Assembly: GCA_022432975.1 (NCBI GenBank)
Contig: CM039516.1
Span: 32,769,737 to 32,833,736, forward strand
Direction of reading: 5' to 3'
Origin: Begonia masoniana
Lineage: Eukaryota; Streptophyta; Magnoliopsida; Cucurbitales; Begoniaceae
DNA: 64,000 bases
Shown here piece by piece: positions 1-10,991 of the stretch. Position 1 is the stretch's first letter; every line of letters begins with the position of its first letter. The position numbers and the translations under genes were made by a program. The notes beneath the pieces were generated by a model. It had not been told where the DNA came from, did no database searches, and saw nothing but the letters and a program-made list of their open reading frames with translations.

Positions 1-120
1 TTTAGAGTGTTGTGTATAAATGAAAAAAAAAACATTTTTACATGAAATGTTCGAGGGTTTGAGTTTATGATTACGTCATGGTTTGGCCGTGGCGGCCCTG
101 ACCGGGTTGAGGTCTTCACA
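1..120 (+). repeat. 3' end of a Ty3/gypsy LTR
   Basis: The stretch ends in GTGGCGGCCC, a GGGTTG core and a terminal TTCACA at base 120. This is the same ending as the better preserved LTRs here (F at 38665, H at 62331, A at 6600). The beginning lies outside the window, and no primer binding site follows base 120, so this is a solo LTR or a 3' LTR. A target duplication cannot be checked because the left end is missing. Confidence 0.6.
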
Positions 121-1062
121 CATTCGTCCAAAGTTGCCTGCCAAAATCAATCGTCCAAAGACAAGACAGAATAGCTAAGACAAACTCAGTCGTCCAAGTT
201 CACAAAACTTAATCAATCATCCACGGTCAAAGTCAACAGACGCAGTCGTCCATACTTACTCGTCCAAAGTTGAAGACATACTTACTCGTCCAATGTTGAA
301 GACAGATGTACTCGTCCAAACTTACACAGACACAGTCGTCCATACTTACTCGTTCAAAGACCTAGCGCAAGAAATTTAAATGACTGCGAAGCGATAGCGA
401 TACTCATCCAGAGTCTTAACTCCAGATCATTAATGGCGACGAACGATAGCGACTCCAGAACGCAACGGCTAGCTGTCGATGTACGGATGTTTCTCCAACG
501 GTTAGAAACTTTCCTATTCAGATGAGAAGCCTTCCAGAACTGAAGCCGATTACAGATAGAGTATAAAGGAGAGAAAGAAGCTCGGGAGAACGACCTTTTT
601 GCAGAAATTATCTTTGAATCCTTACGAGTTAGTACTTTGCAATAGTCTGTATTTTCTACTACATCTCTCTACTCTGTTACTTGAGATTCAATTTTTGAGA
701 GAGTGTAGCGTGTGCTGAAAATCATATCCTTACTGTTAAAGTGTAAAGGCAGTGGATTGTCGCCCGTGAAGAACAATCATATTTTGTATAAGGTAGTAGA
801 TCGACGCCCGGGAAGTTCGATCTTGTTTTCTCGTTAGGAGAAGAAAAGGATCTTCAAAGGGGAGCCTTGGAGCGTGGACGTAGGCAAGTTTGGCTGAACC
901 ACGTTAAAAACTACGGTGTCAATTTCTCTCTATCTTTTACTTTGTTTTTCCTGTGTGTTTGCTATAAATTTAGTAATTGCATACAAGAGAGGAAACAGTT
1001 AGATTAAGAGAACAATTTTAAAAAGTCTAATTCACCCCCCTCTTAGACTATAACGTTCCTAC
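121..1062 (+). repeat. Probable Ty1-copia LTR with CGTCCA repeats
   Basis: Bases 121-360 hold imperfect repeats built on CGTCCA (for example ACTCGTCCAAAGTTGAAGAC). A TATA-like TATAAAGG lies near 560. The right end reads AATTCACCCCCCTCTTAG followed by TTCCTACA, and a C-rich block of this kind is common at the 3' end of plant copia LTRs. No primer binding site or coding sequence follows, so it would be a solo or truncated LTR. The left boundary is not clear; the CGTCCA repeats could belong to something else. Family assignment rests on the terminal motif only. Confidence 0.4.
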
Positions 1063-1374
1063 ATACTGGACCTGACGGCTAACTGTGAGGCCGACTGATA
1101 AAGAGCTCGCCACGAACGAAGGGCATTCCAGCAAATGGAATAGGCTTTCCACCCTCCTGCTGTTTGCCCCACTCAAAAATGGTCGGCGAGAAGGATGGAA
1201 TAAGAGGCTGCCGAGCATCCCAGAACTTGGCAAAAAATGAAGGAATGCAGGGATATATGCACTAAAGAGAAGCATTAGACGAATACTTCGAAAATGAAGA
1301 CAAATTTCACTAGCATTTCATTTCATCAAAAGTTCCACTACAGAGCTTTGAGTCGAGCTTAAATAACCCACAAA
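1063..1374. other. Unassigned sequence left of solo LTR G
   Basis: This was contiguous with bases 3563 onward before LTR G inserted. On the minus strand one frame stays open for roughly 50 codons (about 1230 to 1075) with non-repetitive composition, but I do not recognise a family. It may be a remnant of an older transposon or a captured gene fragment. Confidence 0.3.
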
Positions 1375-3557
1375 TGTAACACCTGGTTATACGGGTTTTT
1401 GGATTTCGTAATAGAAGGGCATTTTCATAAATATAGTAAATTAAGTCTATTTTGTGAGCGGAAAGTTTTATTATAACCCTAGTAATATATAGGAATATTT
1501 GGTGAAATAAGAAAATTTGGAGAAACCAAATCGATAGTCAAATAACGAAATAGGGAGAAAATTGAATGGATGGCAAAATTGTAATTTTGTAATGTTAAAA
1601 ATCTTTACAAAAGAAAAAATACCCTCCCCCTTCAACACTTCACGTATTTCTCATCCCAAATTCCCTCCACCAGAGATTTTTCACTTCTCCTTCAACGATT
1701 CCTCCACGCCGGCGATTCCTCTATTCCGACGACCGATTCCTTCCCGTTTTCTTCCACAATTGACACTCTAGGTAAGATTCTAACATTTTTTACGGTTAGT
1801 TTTTGGTTTCTAGGGTTTAAACGGTTAGGGTTTTGATTAGGATTTTGTTGAAATTGTCGGTTTATGTTAGAAATCGATAGGTTTACCATATTTACGACTC
1901 TAACAGACGTATTTGTGATTATTGGAGATAGTTAGGTTGAATTAATGGATGTATTTGGATTTTAGATTACTTTTGGAGGTTGAAATGTGTAAAAACTCCA
2001 CTAATGAAGGTTTAGAGAAGTATGAGCACGAATTGCTCGATGAAATGCCCGAATGAGTTAAATTAGAATTTTAGGAAACTTTCTTTAACTAGAAGTTTCG
2101 TTTGGTCTTAGAAACGATTTATTTGGATTTAGCCTTAATGACCGAATGGTGGAATGTTTTAGGTGACGAAGCTCAAAACAAGGCACTCGGATTGCTAAGG
2201 AAGCGAGGTAAGTCTTCGTGACTTGTTTGGCCGATTTGGCATACACCATAAGAAAGTTTATCGATTGAGGTTTTGAGGATTTAGGTTGTTTTAGTGTAAA
2301 TAGGATGGGTAGTTAGATTTAGTTTAAGTTATTGAATGTTTAATGTCCATTGTTTGTTCTATATTTTTAATTACAGTTAACGCATCGTACATGTCCATGC
2401 ATCACGTTTTTTGAAATGACATAAAAAATGAACTTCCGCATACGTTTTCATGAAAAAGAAATGACTAATGAAAGATATGAATGCACATAATCCCGGTCAC
2501 GTCGGGGTGGGGTTTAGACATGGCTGTCCTACAGGTGAAGCATGTTCTTTCCCCCCGGGTAGATGGAGAGGGCTATCCAACCGTTGGATGTGCCGTTTTC
2601 ATCTACTAAGAGCGAACCCCCGGTGACATCCCGTTATGTAACGTAATGAATCAATGACTGCATGATTTTTTATGAACAGCATATGCATGCTGAACGCACA
2701 GGTTGAAGAAGGATGCCCGTGAGAGTGCGCTGGCACAGTCGAGGCGATTTTGACCTGTGGGAATCAAAGTATAGGTATTTTGGGTTGGTTGGATGGAAAT
2801 TATATAGAAAGTCATTTTAAGTTGATTAGAAACTAGCTTGATGATATTGTTTTTGTGAATGTTATGGTATTAGAATGTATAGGAAGTGAAGTTTTTATTT
2901 TGAAAATATACTGAAACTGCTTGGAGGTTTTAAACTAGTAAGGATATGTTTAGTTTTCAAAGCGACCCATGCAGTTCATTTTCATGAATTTTTACTATGT
3001 TTTCGGATACGTTTTTAAGTCAAGTTTTAAGGTTTAAAGTGTTTGAGGAGTTGGAGATGTTGAGGGATATGTTGAAGTAAGTTTAGATGTGGAATGTAGG
3101 TGAAAGGGATGTAGAAAAGCGAAGAAAAAACAAAGAAAAGGGGGGGGGGTGCTAAGGATCGATCGGCGCTTGCATGATGCAAGCGCCAAGGGCAGTAACG
3201 CTGCTAATCGATCGGCGCTTGCATGAAGCAAGTGCCGAAGGCAGCAAGGCTGCCGATCGATCGGCTACACTGCTGCCATTATGTATTTATTTTTTTAAAA
3301 AAATTGTTTTTTCAAACGTGTTTCAACCCAACCTTTCACGATACCTTTTAAGTGTATTTTACGAGCGTTCTCCACGTATTTTAAAGGATTTTAAAAGATT
3401 TTAAAAACCCAAAAACTGAGTTGACGTTTTATCAAATAGTGGTTCTAGTACTCGTTTTAATGTTTTAAAAGTCAAAAAATTTTACACCCGAAACGTCTGT
3501 CAGAGTCAACGTCAAGTAAATTTTTGTGACGGCCTGGAAGGGGTCGGAGTCGTTAAA
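1375..3557 (+). mobile_element. Solo LTR G, Ty3/gypsy (2183 bp)
   Basis: It starts TGTAACACC and is flanked by a perfect 5-bp target duplication ACAAA (1370-1374 and 3558-3562). There is no internal coding region, so it is a solo LTR left by recombination between the two LTRs of one element. The terminal TTACA has become TTAAA, so the usual CA end is mutated. It shares the U3 motif around GTCCGTTTTGCGAACGGA (decayed here), a splice donor AGGTAAGT with GT at 2208, a CATGCATCACG block near 2395, and a block near 2960 (GACCCATGCAGTTCA) also found in F and I. The acceptor block present in the other LTRs has been lost by a deletion near 2697, so the predicted leader intron is broken here. Confidence 0.85.
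3155..3275. repeat. Palindrome cluster in LTR G
   Basis: Bases 3165-3187 form an almost perfect palindrome, GGCGCTTGCAT and its complement around one central base. A second, decayed copy starts near 3215. Copies of GATCGATCGGC lie between and after them. The position, about 300-400 bp before the LTR 3' end, matches the hairpin arrays of LTRs I, H and J. Confidence 0.75.
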
Positions 3558-3562
3558 ACAAA

Positions 3563-4526
3563 ACCATCGAATTTCAGCTTTAGGAGGAGAGAAAGAAGAT
3601 TACAGAAAATAGCCGTTGGACGACAATTATAGCCGTTGGAATGTACGGTGTTGTGGTCGCGCGCACGCTGCTCCTCGCGCCCATTTGCGCGCTCTTGTTG
3701 CACGACCAAATGAATTGTGCACCCCAACCTGCGCAACCAGGTGCTCCTTTGTGCGCCCCTGCTCCTTTGATGGGGACGAGTCAGTAAATGGAGCAAAAAT
3801 ATGCATGCGGAAGACTTAAGAACGATAAGAGGGTCGGTGCTCAAGAGCACCCCAAAAACAGACGCCAAAATAGACGAAAAACAGAGGAAAAGGCGAGGAG
3901 GGAGGAAGGGTGATACTCTGGGTGAGGTTGCAAACTCCTCAGAGATTCCCAATGGAGTGAAAGGAGGTGGTGATGACCCGTTGCTGGCCCAGAAGCTATC
4001 AAAGCTTCAGTGAGAAGTTCGTCGTTGCCAGCGACGAATTCACAGCGAGGGGAAAAGGATTCTTTCCTTTCCTTCTTCTGTCAGCTCTAGAGGGAGCGAA
4101 GAGAGGAGGAGGAAGCTAAGAGCTTCACCAAGCATCCATCGACTTGGGAGCAATGCGGGTGATGCCTTCAGGAGCAGAGCTCTGGCCGAACACCAAGAAC
4201 GCTCCAGTGTCTCTCATGAGGAAGAACACTCCTACCTTGGTTTCCAAAAATTTGTATTACTGGCTAAACTACTACAGAGGAGAAAGGAAGCTAAATAAAA
4301 GAGGGAAATGGTGAAGAAGAAAAAGATGAATTCTGTAGAAGAAGCATCGGGCAACGGTTAGAAAAAGAGCCGTTGGAGAACTTTGCAGATGGCTGGCGGT
4401 CTGGTTTACTGGGCAGCTTCTCCAAGGCTGGTTCAACTCTTTGCTTTGGTTCAGCTCCGGTTCAGCCCGTAGTTCTCTTGGTATGGCCGGTTCAGCCTTG
4501 GTTCCTTTTGGTTCGACCAGTTCAGC
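3563..4526. other. Unassigned region between solo LTR G and element A
   Basis: Nearly 1 kb without a recognisable gene. GCCGTTGGA occurs several times (about 3610, 3630, 4370), and bases 4390-4526 hold irregular GGTTCAGC repeats. Bases 4130-4260 are open on both strands, for about 45 codons on the minus strand, but match no family I know. A decayed copia-type LTR or a captured gene fragment are both possible. Confidence 0.3.
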
Positions 4527-4699
4527 TATAACACTCGACAACTTCGGGCAGGTGATTTTTCTTTTAACGCAACTAAATTAACTGTCATCCATGCATATAT
4601 TCTCCTGGTCGAAAATTTAGGTGCTAAAGTTTAATCAGCTCTTTTTTTATAAAATTAGGTTTAATGGTAAACTTGTAATTAAGCCTAGCTTATTAAGTG

Positions 4700-4708
4700 T
4701 ATAAATAG
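4700..4708 (+). promoter_or_regulatory. TATA box of LTR A
   Basis: TATAAATAG lies 174 bp inside the LTR. The same motif is at the same distance from the LTR start in B (14643-14651, minus) and E (30338-30346, minus). It predicts a short U3 of about 200 bp and a very long transcribed R-U5 leader of about 1.9 kb. Confidence 0.65.
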
Positions 4709-5252
4709 AAAATGAAAATCCTAAAACCTCACAAAAACCTCCACTAGCTGACTTCCATCTTTCAGCCGACTCTCTCTCCTCAGCTCTTTTCTCTGTTCTT
4801 CCTCCAGCGATCAACTTCCTTCTGTTTTCTTCTGATACTCCAAGCTCGATGTAAGATTTGGACAATGTGTTTACTGATTAGTCATTTGAGAGTTGATTAG
4901 AGATTTAGATTCAGGTTTTCTGAGGAAGTTGAAGTATCATGGTAGATATAACTATTAACATAGCATTTATGATTGTTGTAGATAATAAGTAGAAATAATG
5001 AACGTTGGCTGAGCCTGGGTAGTTGGTAAACCCGAACACCATTATCGTTTAGCTGAGGTTTTTATGCACACTAGGTGACTGATATAATGCTCGGATGGAA
5101 ATGAGTTAGACTTCTAGGATATATACTTAGTTAGAAAGCTACCATTCTAGAATATTAGACTACTTAAGATTTGTTTTCTTACATTAATACGTGAAATGAC
5201 TTAGGTGGGAAAAAGCTCCAAGTGAAGGAAAGACATTTACTAAGGAATCCAG

Positions 5253-5844
5253 GTAAGTGAGTGTGTTAAGATTTCCAGCCATTAGGGCCCTGCATCACAA
5301 GGGTAGTAGGTTGAGTTTGTTTCTGATATTCGATTATGTTTAGGAAGTTGTCTACTTTAGTATAATGTTTGGAATAGTGTATGCTCTGTTTTCTGATGAA
5401 CGACTCTTTCCATGGTCTCATGTTTTGAGAATGTTTATGTCCATGCATCATGATTTATTTACCGAGTATACAAAATGTTTTACACGCATACTCCTTTATG
5501 AATGAAACAAGAAAACGAAACGTATGAAACCTTGATTAAGTGAGGGTTGGGGGCGGTATTGGCCATGTCACTGTCCAGGGATGGACCATGATTCTTGCTC
5601 GTAAGGGCCATGTACACGCACTCTGCCTACCCCCCCTTCGGCACAAACTCCTCCTTAATCCATGATATGAAAACGATGAACAAGAATATGATTCCCACGA
5701 TTTGAAAGTGAATGTGAACACAAGCATGATTCCCAATTTGAGTAAAAGATGTGAACATGATTTTATACAGCATTCATGAGCATTCATGTGTTTGTTGCAC
5801 TCTTTACTAAGTATTAGGCTTATAGTTTGAACCTTATGATGTAG
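5253..5844 (+). other. Predicted leader intron in LTR A (592 nt)
   Basis: The donor AG/GTAAGT is at 5251-5258. The acceptor block TTTACTAAGTATTAGGCTTA then TGATGTAG/GTGACG ends at 5844. TACTAAG fits a plant branch point. Equivalent donor and acceptor pairs occur in B, C, D, E, F, H, I and J. Splicing is inferred from conservation; no transcript evidence is available. Confidence 0.5.
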
Positions 5845-6604
5845 GTGACGAAACAATAAGTGAGGACTTCAGTCTACAAGGAAATGCTTAGGTCTGGTTG
5901 CTGGTTGCTGGTTGCTGCTCATGGTGATGATTTGTGGCTGGGAAGCAATTTTTAACCCATGGAGTGTTTCTCGTAGCATGTTTTAGTAAGGTCTATGATA
6001 TTGAAACATAAGTATGATGAAGTTTTCTTATGATGATGAATACTGGGATTGTCTGGTACAGTTTCGTGTTTAAAGAAGATTTTAAAACTAAAGATTTATC
6101 TGTTTTCCGTAAGTCTTCCGCTACGCATGTTTAAGTTTCATGAGTAGAATGGTTTCCATTTGAAATGAAATGTAAAAAGAAATTTAAGTAGTCTGTGGAC
6201 GATAGACTTAAATAAGTCTATGGGTATTGGTCGGTGGACGTTGTTGACTGGGCAGACTGTAGACGATAGCTTCTAAGTAGCTCGTGGACGATAAAGTCGT
6301 CTGATTTTGCAGACGAGAATATTGCCCAACTTGTGTCATTCAATTCTGTGGACGAGTACGTCGTCAGGAATGTGAAGGAGTTGAGTTCAGAGAGTTAAAG
6401 GTTTTAGCCGTTGTTATTTAAGTGATATGTCTGCGAGTTTTCAAAAATATATATATATCCTTAAATGATTTATGATCCGAGTCTAGGATTTATGGTGTCA
6501 AGAAGAAAAATGAAGAATTTTATGTCATGGAATGAAACTAGAAGTAAATGTATGTCAAGGCAATACTCGTGGCGGCCCCGACTGGGTTGGAGTTGTTACA
6601 ATTA

Positions 6605-6616
6605 TGGTATCAGAGC
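6605..6616 (+). other. Primer binding site of element A
   Basis: TGGTATCAGAGC is complementary to the 3' end of plant initiator tRNA-Met and starts four bases after the LTR. It marks the minus-strand primer position for reverse transcription and confirms that the LTR to its left is a 5' LTR. Confidence 0.92.
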
Positions 6617-6762
6617 GACCCGGGTTTTAAAGCCGGTTCTGTAGACTGCCTACAAGCACAAATCACCACATGAGTACTCTCCAGCAACTGTAAGTGTTTA
6701 CGATTTTAGTAATGTCATTCAAAGTTAAGATGTGTTTATGATAATATGTTAGGATTTCCAAG

Positions 6763-9700
6763 ATGGTGAGAGGTCAACAGAGAGAAGGCAACGAAGATAG
6801 TAATACCATTGCACAACTAACGGAGTTAGTTCTTCGCCAATCCCTCCAGATTGAACAACTTGTGGCTACTAGAGAAGAGCAAGGGAACTCTAGTTCGAAT
6901 GTAACCCATGACCATGGCGGCGAACGTTTTTACCGGCTTTGACCTCCAGTATTTAATGGTCAAGTTTCGGACCCTATCTATCCTGAGGAATGGATTCGAA
7001 CAATTGAGGACATGTTCATTTATGCCAAGGTCAAAGAGGGGGACAAGATTAAATGTGCTGTTTTTCATCTTGCACTGGGTGCAAGGCATTGGTGGGATTC
7101 AATTAAAAGCACTACTAACATGGAAACTATGACTTTGGCATGGTTCAAGACGGCCTTCTTTGACAAGTACTTCAACCGAGCGGTTCGGGCTAGTAAAAAG
7201 ATGGAGTTTATGCAGCTACGCCAAACCGGTTCTGTGGCGGACTACATTTGTAAGTTCGAAGCACTGTCACAATTTGCACCCCGTTTGGTGGATGATGAGG
7301 AAGACAAGATTCACCAATTCGTTCAAGGGTTGAGACCAAACCTTTTCAGGGGAGTGAAGACTGCAGGGATCCACAACATACCCTATTCTGAGATGGCAGC
7401 TAAGGCTTTGGAACTGGAAGAGGTAGAAATTGCTGTGCAAGGACAGCGCGAGCCGCCAAGGAAGATGGTCGATAATGTGCGGTCACAACCGCTGCAGAAC
7501 AAAGGAGGTTGGCAGCATCAACAGAGAAGCATCAAAAGGCCCTACAACCCCAATGACGATCGAGGAAAAGGAAAGTGGCCTCAAGGGACTCCTCGAGTTC
7601 CTCAAGCTCCTCAGGCCCCGCTATGTTCCATCTGCCAGAAGAATCACCATGGCGAATGCAAACTATACACGGGACACTGTTATAGGTGCGATAAGGTTGG
7701 CCATGTTGTTAGGGATTGTCCAATGCCGCTTGATGTAAATCGTACGAGGGTGGCACCTAGAGTTTTCGCCATGATGGAAGATGATGATGCGGAGCAGAAA
7801 ACGGTTATAACAAGTATGATTAAGATTTGTGGTAAACCCACATACACACTTACAGATACCGGTGCTACCCATTCTTTCGTAGCAACTACATTTGCATGCA
7901 GGTATAATTTACGGACTCTTCTAGCCGATAAGTCATTTAGTGTCATGTTACCGTCGGGAGAATCCTTACATTCTGAACAAGTAGTAAAGGGTGAAATTGT
8001 ATTAGTAGGGGACAAAGAGATATATGTAGAGTTGATTATAATTGATATGAAAGGATACGAAATCATATTGGGTATGGATTGGCTATTCAGACATTATGCC
8101 ACAATCAACTGTAGGACTGGTCTAGTTGAATTCCGACCCCCGAATGGGGACTGGTATTCTTTTCAAGCCATCCCAAAATCAAGTAAGATACCAATTATAT
8201 CCTCGTTAGAAACCCAGCGGTTACTGAGAAGTGGTTGTGTAAGTTATCTAGCTAGCATAATTGATATACGGGTGGAGAATAAGGTAGAACTTCAAGATAT
8301 TCCTATGGTCCGAGAGTTCCCTAAGGTATTCTTGGATGACTTGCCCGGGTTACCACCCGATAGAGAAATTGAATTTGTGGTTGATACATACCCTGAGGCT
8401 TTACTTGTGTCTAAGAATCCCTACCGTATGACACCGGTTAAATTGAAGGAACTAAAGACTCAATTGCAAGAGTTAGTAGACAAAGGATTTATTTGCCCTA
8501 GCTGTTCTCCCTGGGGTGCACCTGTTTTATTTGTTAAGAAGAAGGACGGATCCCTTCGGATGTGTATTGATTACAGGGAGTTGAACAAACTGACAATCAA
8601 GAATAAGTACCCTTTACGCCGAATTGATGATTTATTTGACCAGTTACAAGGGGCCAAAGTGTTCTCAAAAATCGACTTACGTTCGGGCTATTACCAATTG
8701 AAGGTTAAGGAGGGAGATATACAGAAGACAGCATTCAAAACCCGATATGGACATTACGAATTTCTTGTAATGTCGTTTGGACTAACGAACGCACCTGCAA
8801 CTTTTATGGATTTGATGAATCGGTTGTTCCGTGAATACTTGGACAAGTTTGTGATTGTATTCATCGGTGACATCCTTATATACTCACAGACTAAAACTGA
8901 TCATGCAGAACACTTAAAGGTAGTGTTGACAACTTTAAAACAGCAGCAACTCTACGCCAAGTTATCCAATGTGAGTTCTGGTTAGACAAGGTCAACTTTT
9001 TGGGTCATGTCATTTCATGCTGAGGGCATATCAGTGGATCCGACCAAAATTCAAGCAGTTAAGGACTGGCCTCAACCAAGGAATGCCAGCGAGGTTCGTA
9101 GTTTCCTTGTTTTGGCAGGTTATTATAGGAAGTTTATTAAAGAATTTTCTATGATAGCCAAACCCTTAACAAGTTTAACAAAGAAGGACACCAAGTACTC
9201 TTGAACTGGAGCCTGTGAAGATAGTTTTCTGACACTAAAACTAAAGTTAACAACAGCCCCTCTTTTGACACTCCCAACTGAAGGAGGAAAGTTCAGTGTT
9301 TATTGTGACGCATCCAAAGTTGGTTTGGGGTGTGTCCTAATGCAAGAAGACAAGGTTGTAGCATATGCATCCAGACAACTAAAAAGTTATGAGCAGAATT
9401 ATCCCACTAACGATTTAGAATTAGCCGCTGTTGTTTTTGCATTAAAAATTTGGAGGCACTTTTTGTATGGCCAACAGTGTGAAGTGTTTTCGGACCACAA
9501 AAGCATGAAGTATCTTTTTACTCAAAATGAGCTAAACATGAGGCAGAGGCGCTGGCTGGAATTCGTAAAGGATTATGACTTTGAAATTAAATACCACCCT
9601 GGTAAGGCCAATACGGTTGTCGACGCATTAAGCAGGATGTCAAAGACGATGCAGCCTGCTGTGTCAGCCATGTCATTGCCCTTGAAAGTTGAGGTTCAGA

Positions 9701-10174
9701 AATTTGAGTTGGAGATAGTTCCGAAAATATCAGCATTACTTTCGTCATTATCTATTCGGCCAACTATTTTGGAGAAGATTAAAGAGGCACAACAGAAGGA
9801 TTCAAAAGAAAAGAATAATATAGTGAATAAGTCGAAGGACACTTCCTCTGAGTTCAATCTTCTGAGGATGGAATTTTGAAGTTTAGAAATCGATGGTACG
9901 TTCCATGTGATGAAGAGATACGTAAGTTAATTTTGGCTGAGGCACACTCGTCACCCTTTTCTGTACATCCTGGGAACACCAAGATGTATCGGGATTTGAA
10001 GTTACATTATTGGTGCCGAATCTAAAAAGGGATGTTGCCAAGTATGTAGAGTCGTGTTTGATATGCCAGCAAGTCAAAGCAGAGCACCAACGGCCAGGAG
10101 GTACCCTTCAACCCTTACCGATCCCTGAATTGAAGTGTGAAACATTACCATGGACTTCTTGTGGGAATTGCCAA
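6763..10174 (+). pseudogene. Element A gag-pol polyprotein, disrupted and 3'-truncated
   Basis: The frame starts at ATG 6763 (MVRGQQRE, as in E). Domains in order: gag capsid (to about 7500); a CxxC-H-GEC cluster followed by a CCHC zinc knuckle ([14 protein letters not shown], about 7675-7722); protease DTGATHSF (about 7855); reverse transcriptase (8300-8900); RNase H (9290-9600); integrase H2C2 region (9920-10070). Lesions: TGA at 6940; the RT catalytic motif reads FIGD in place of F/YxDD (about 8860-8875), so polymerase activity should be lost; a one-base deletion near 8968; a one-base insertion near 9018; TGA at 9202; further single-base indels from 9862 on. The first stop, FIGD, the insertion near 9018 and the 9202 stop are also in B. 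Integrase similarity ends near 10174, where unrelated sequence begins. The chromodomain tail is missing. Confidence 0.9.
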
Positions 10175-10520
10175 AAAAACGACCCACGTCCCGAACCACG
10201 TTACCCGGACCAGGCCGTATACGTGGCACCGAGCCCCGACCCAAGCCCGGACCATTGGCACCGAGTCGTGTCCGGCCACGTGGTTACGCTATCACAGAAC
10301 TCCTCCCCTGCCGAGGAATTTTACCTTCCCCCCTTTTTACCGAACCCAGGACATAAGGGTTAAGTAATGGGCTAAGCTGAGGAGTACCAATGAGCTACAG
10401 CACAATGTTACTCCTCACTTGTAGCCCAGGTACTTACCCTAAGGGCCTGGTTCAGTGGGGGGAAGGTAAATCCTTGCAGGAGAGGGGAAGTTCTGGTGAG
10501 TAGCGGACACGTAATCTGGA
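10175..10520. repeat. Fold-back sequence interrupting integrase of A
   Basis: GC-rich sequence unlike anything else in the window. Bases about 10295-10387 and 10409-10497 are imperfect reverse complements (for example TTTACCTTCCCCCC at about 10320 against GGGGGGAAGGTAAA at about 10457), centred near 10398. Complementarity extends outward on both sides up to the gap. The arms differ by many substitutions and indels, which argues against a simple read-palindrome artefact. It could be a fold-back or MITE-like DNA transposon cut by the gap. No target duplication can be seen. Confidence 0.5.
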
Positions 10521-10620
10521 NNNNNNNNNNNNNNNNNNNNNNNNNNNNNNNNNNNNNNNNNNNNNNNNNNNNNNNNNNNNNNNNNNNNNNNNNNNNNNNN
10601 NNNNNNNNNNNNNNNNNNNN
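10521..10620. other. Assembly gap (100 N)
   Basis: Exactly 100 unknown bases, the usual placeholder for a gap of unknown size. Order and orientation of the flanking contigs are not proven by sequence. Confidence 0.99.
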
Positions 10621-10803
10621 AGAGCGTTAGTCGATCGATCGCAGTAAGGGCGATCGATTGGCCAGCATTCTACCGGCCAAGTGTTCTGGAATTTCCAAAA
10701 CGCTGGCCGATCGATTGGCTGAAATGGCCGATCGATCGGCTGATGAATTTCGAGCGATTCTGCCCTTTTTCCGTGACTTGTTGCCTGGCCCTGATTTTCT
10801 TTC

Positions 10804-10856
<53 letters not shown>

Positions 10857-10991
10857 CTCTAAATGATTTTCCAATCGATTTCAACGACCTTAGACTTCGA
10901 TTTAGAGTTATAGAAAGTCGAAAATTTTATGTCTCAAAATGTCAAGTAGAAGTCAATGTCAAATATAGTTTTGTGACGGCCCGGAAAGGGG
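10621..10991 (+). repeat. 3' part of a G/H-type LTR
   Basis: It begins inside a palindrome cluster of CGATCGATTGGCC and GCCGATCGATCGGC (10630-10740), as in H and I. It then has a TA microsatellite and ends in TTTTGTGACGGCCCGGAAAG, matching the end of LTR G near 3530. The terminal bases are missing and the left part lies in the gap. Confidence 0.65.
10807..10853. repeat. (TA)n microsatellite
   Basis: About 23 uninterrupted TA units inside the LTR tail. Frames that read through it (alternating Tyr and Ile) are not genes. Confidence 0.95.

Larger units (their letters stand above)
4527..6600 (+). repeat. 5' LTR of element A (2074 bp)
   Basis: It begins TATAACACTCG (the usual TG is mutated to TA) and ends GGAGTTGTTACA at 6600, four bases before the primer binding site. 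The left flank is TCAGC; the other flank is lost. The same sequence in reverse is the LTR of B, but A lacks about 460 bp of CGTCCA and CACGTG repeats present in B's 3' LTR. The deletion lies close to 6190, within GTGGACGATAGAC repeats, as expected for unequal recombination between short repeats. The leader motifs are complete: donor 5253, GGCC hairpin 5274-5300, CATGCATCATG 5442-5452, acceptor block 5803-5850, CTTCCGCTACGC near 6115. Confidence 0.9.

Noticed and set aside
3512..4013. Frames of 67-146 codons near the end of solo LTR G on both strands
   Set aside because: Overlapping in opposite strands, crossing the LTR boundary at 3557, with no recognisable domain.
6605..6616. tRNA-Met-like sequence
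   Set aside because: Only the 12-base complement of the tRNA 3' end is present, next to an LTR. It is a primer binding site, not a tRNA gene. No complete tRNA or rRNA gene was seen.
10621..10870. Frame with repeated DRSADRS-like residues and a Tyr-Ile run
   Set aside because: Reading of GATCGATCGGC palindromes and a TA microsatellite.
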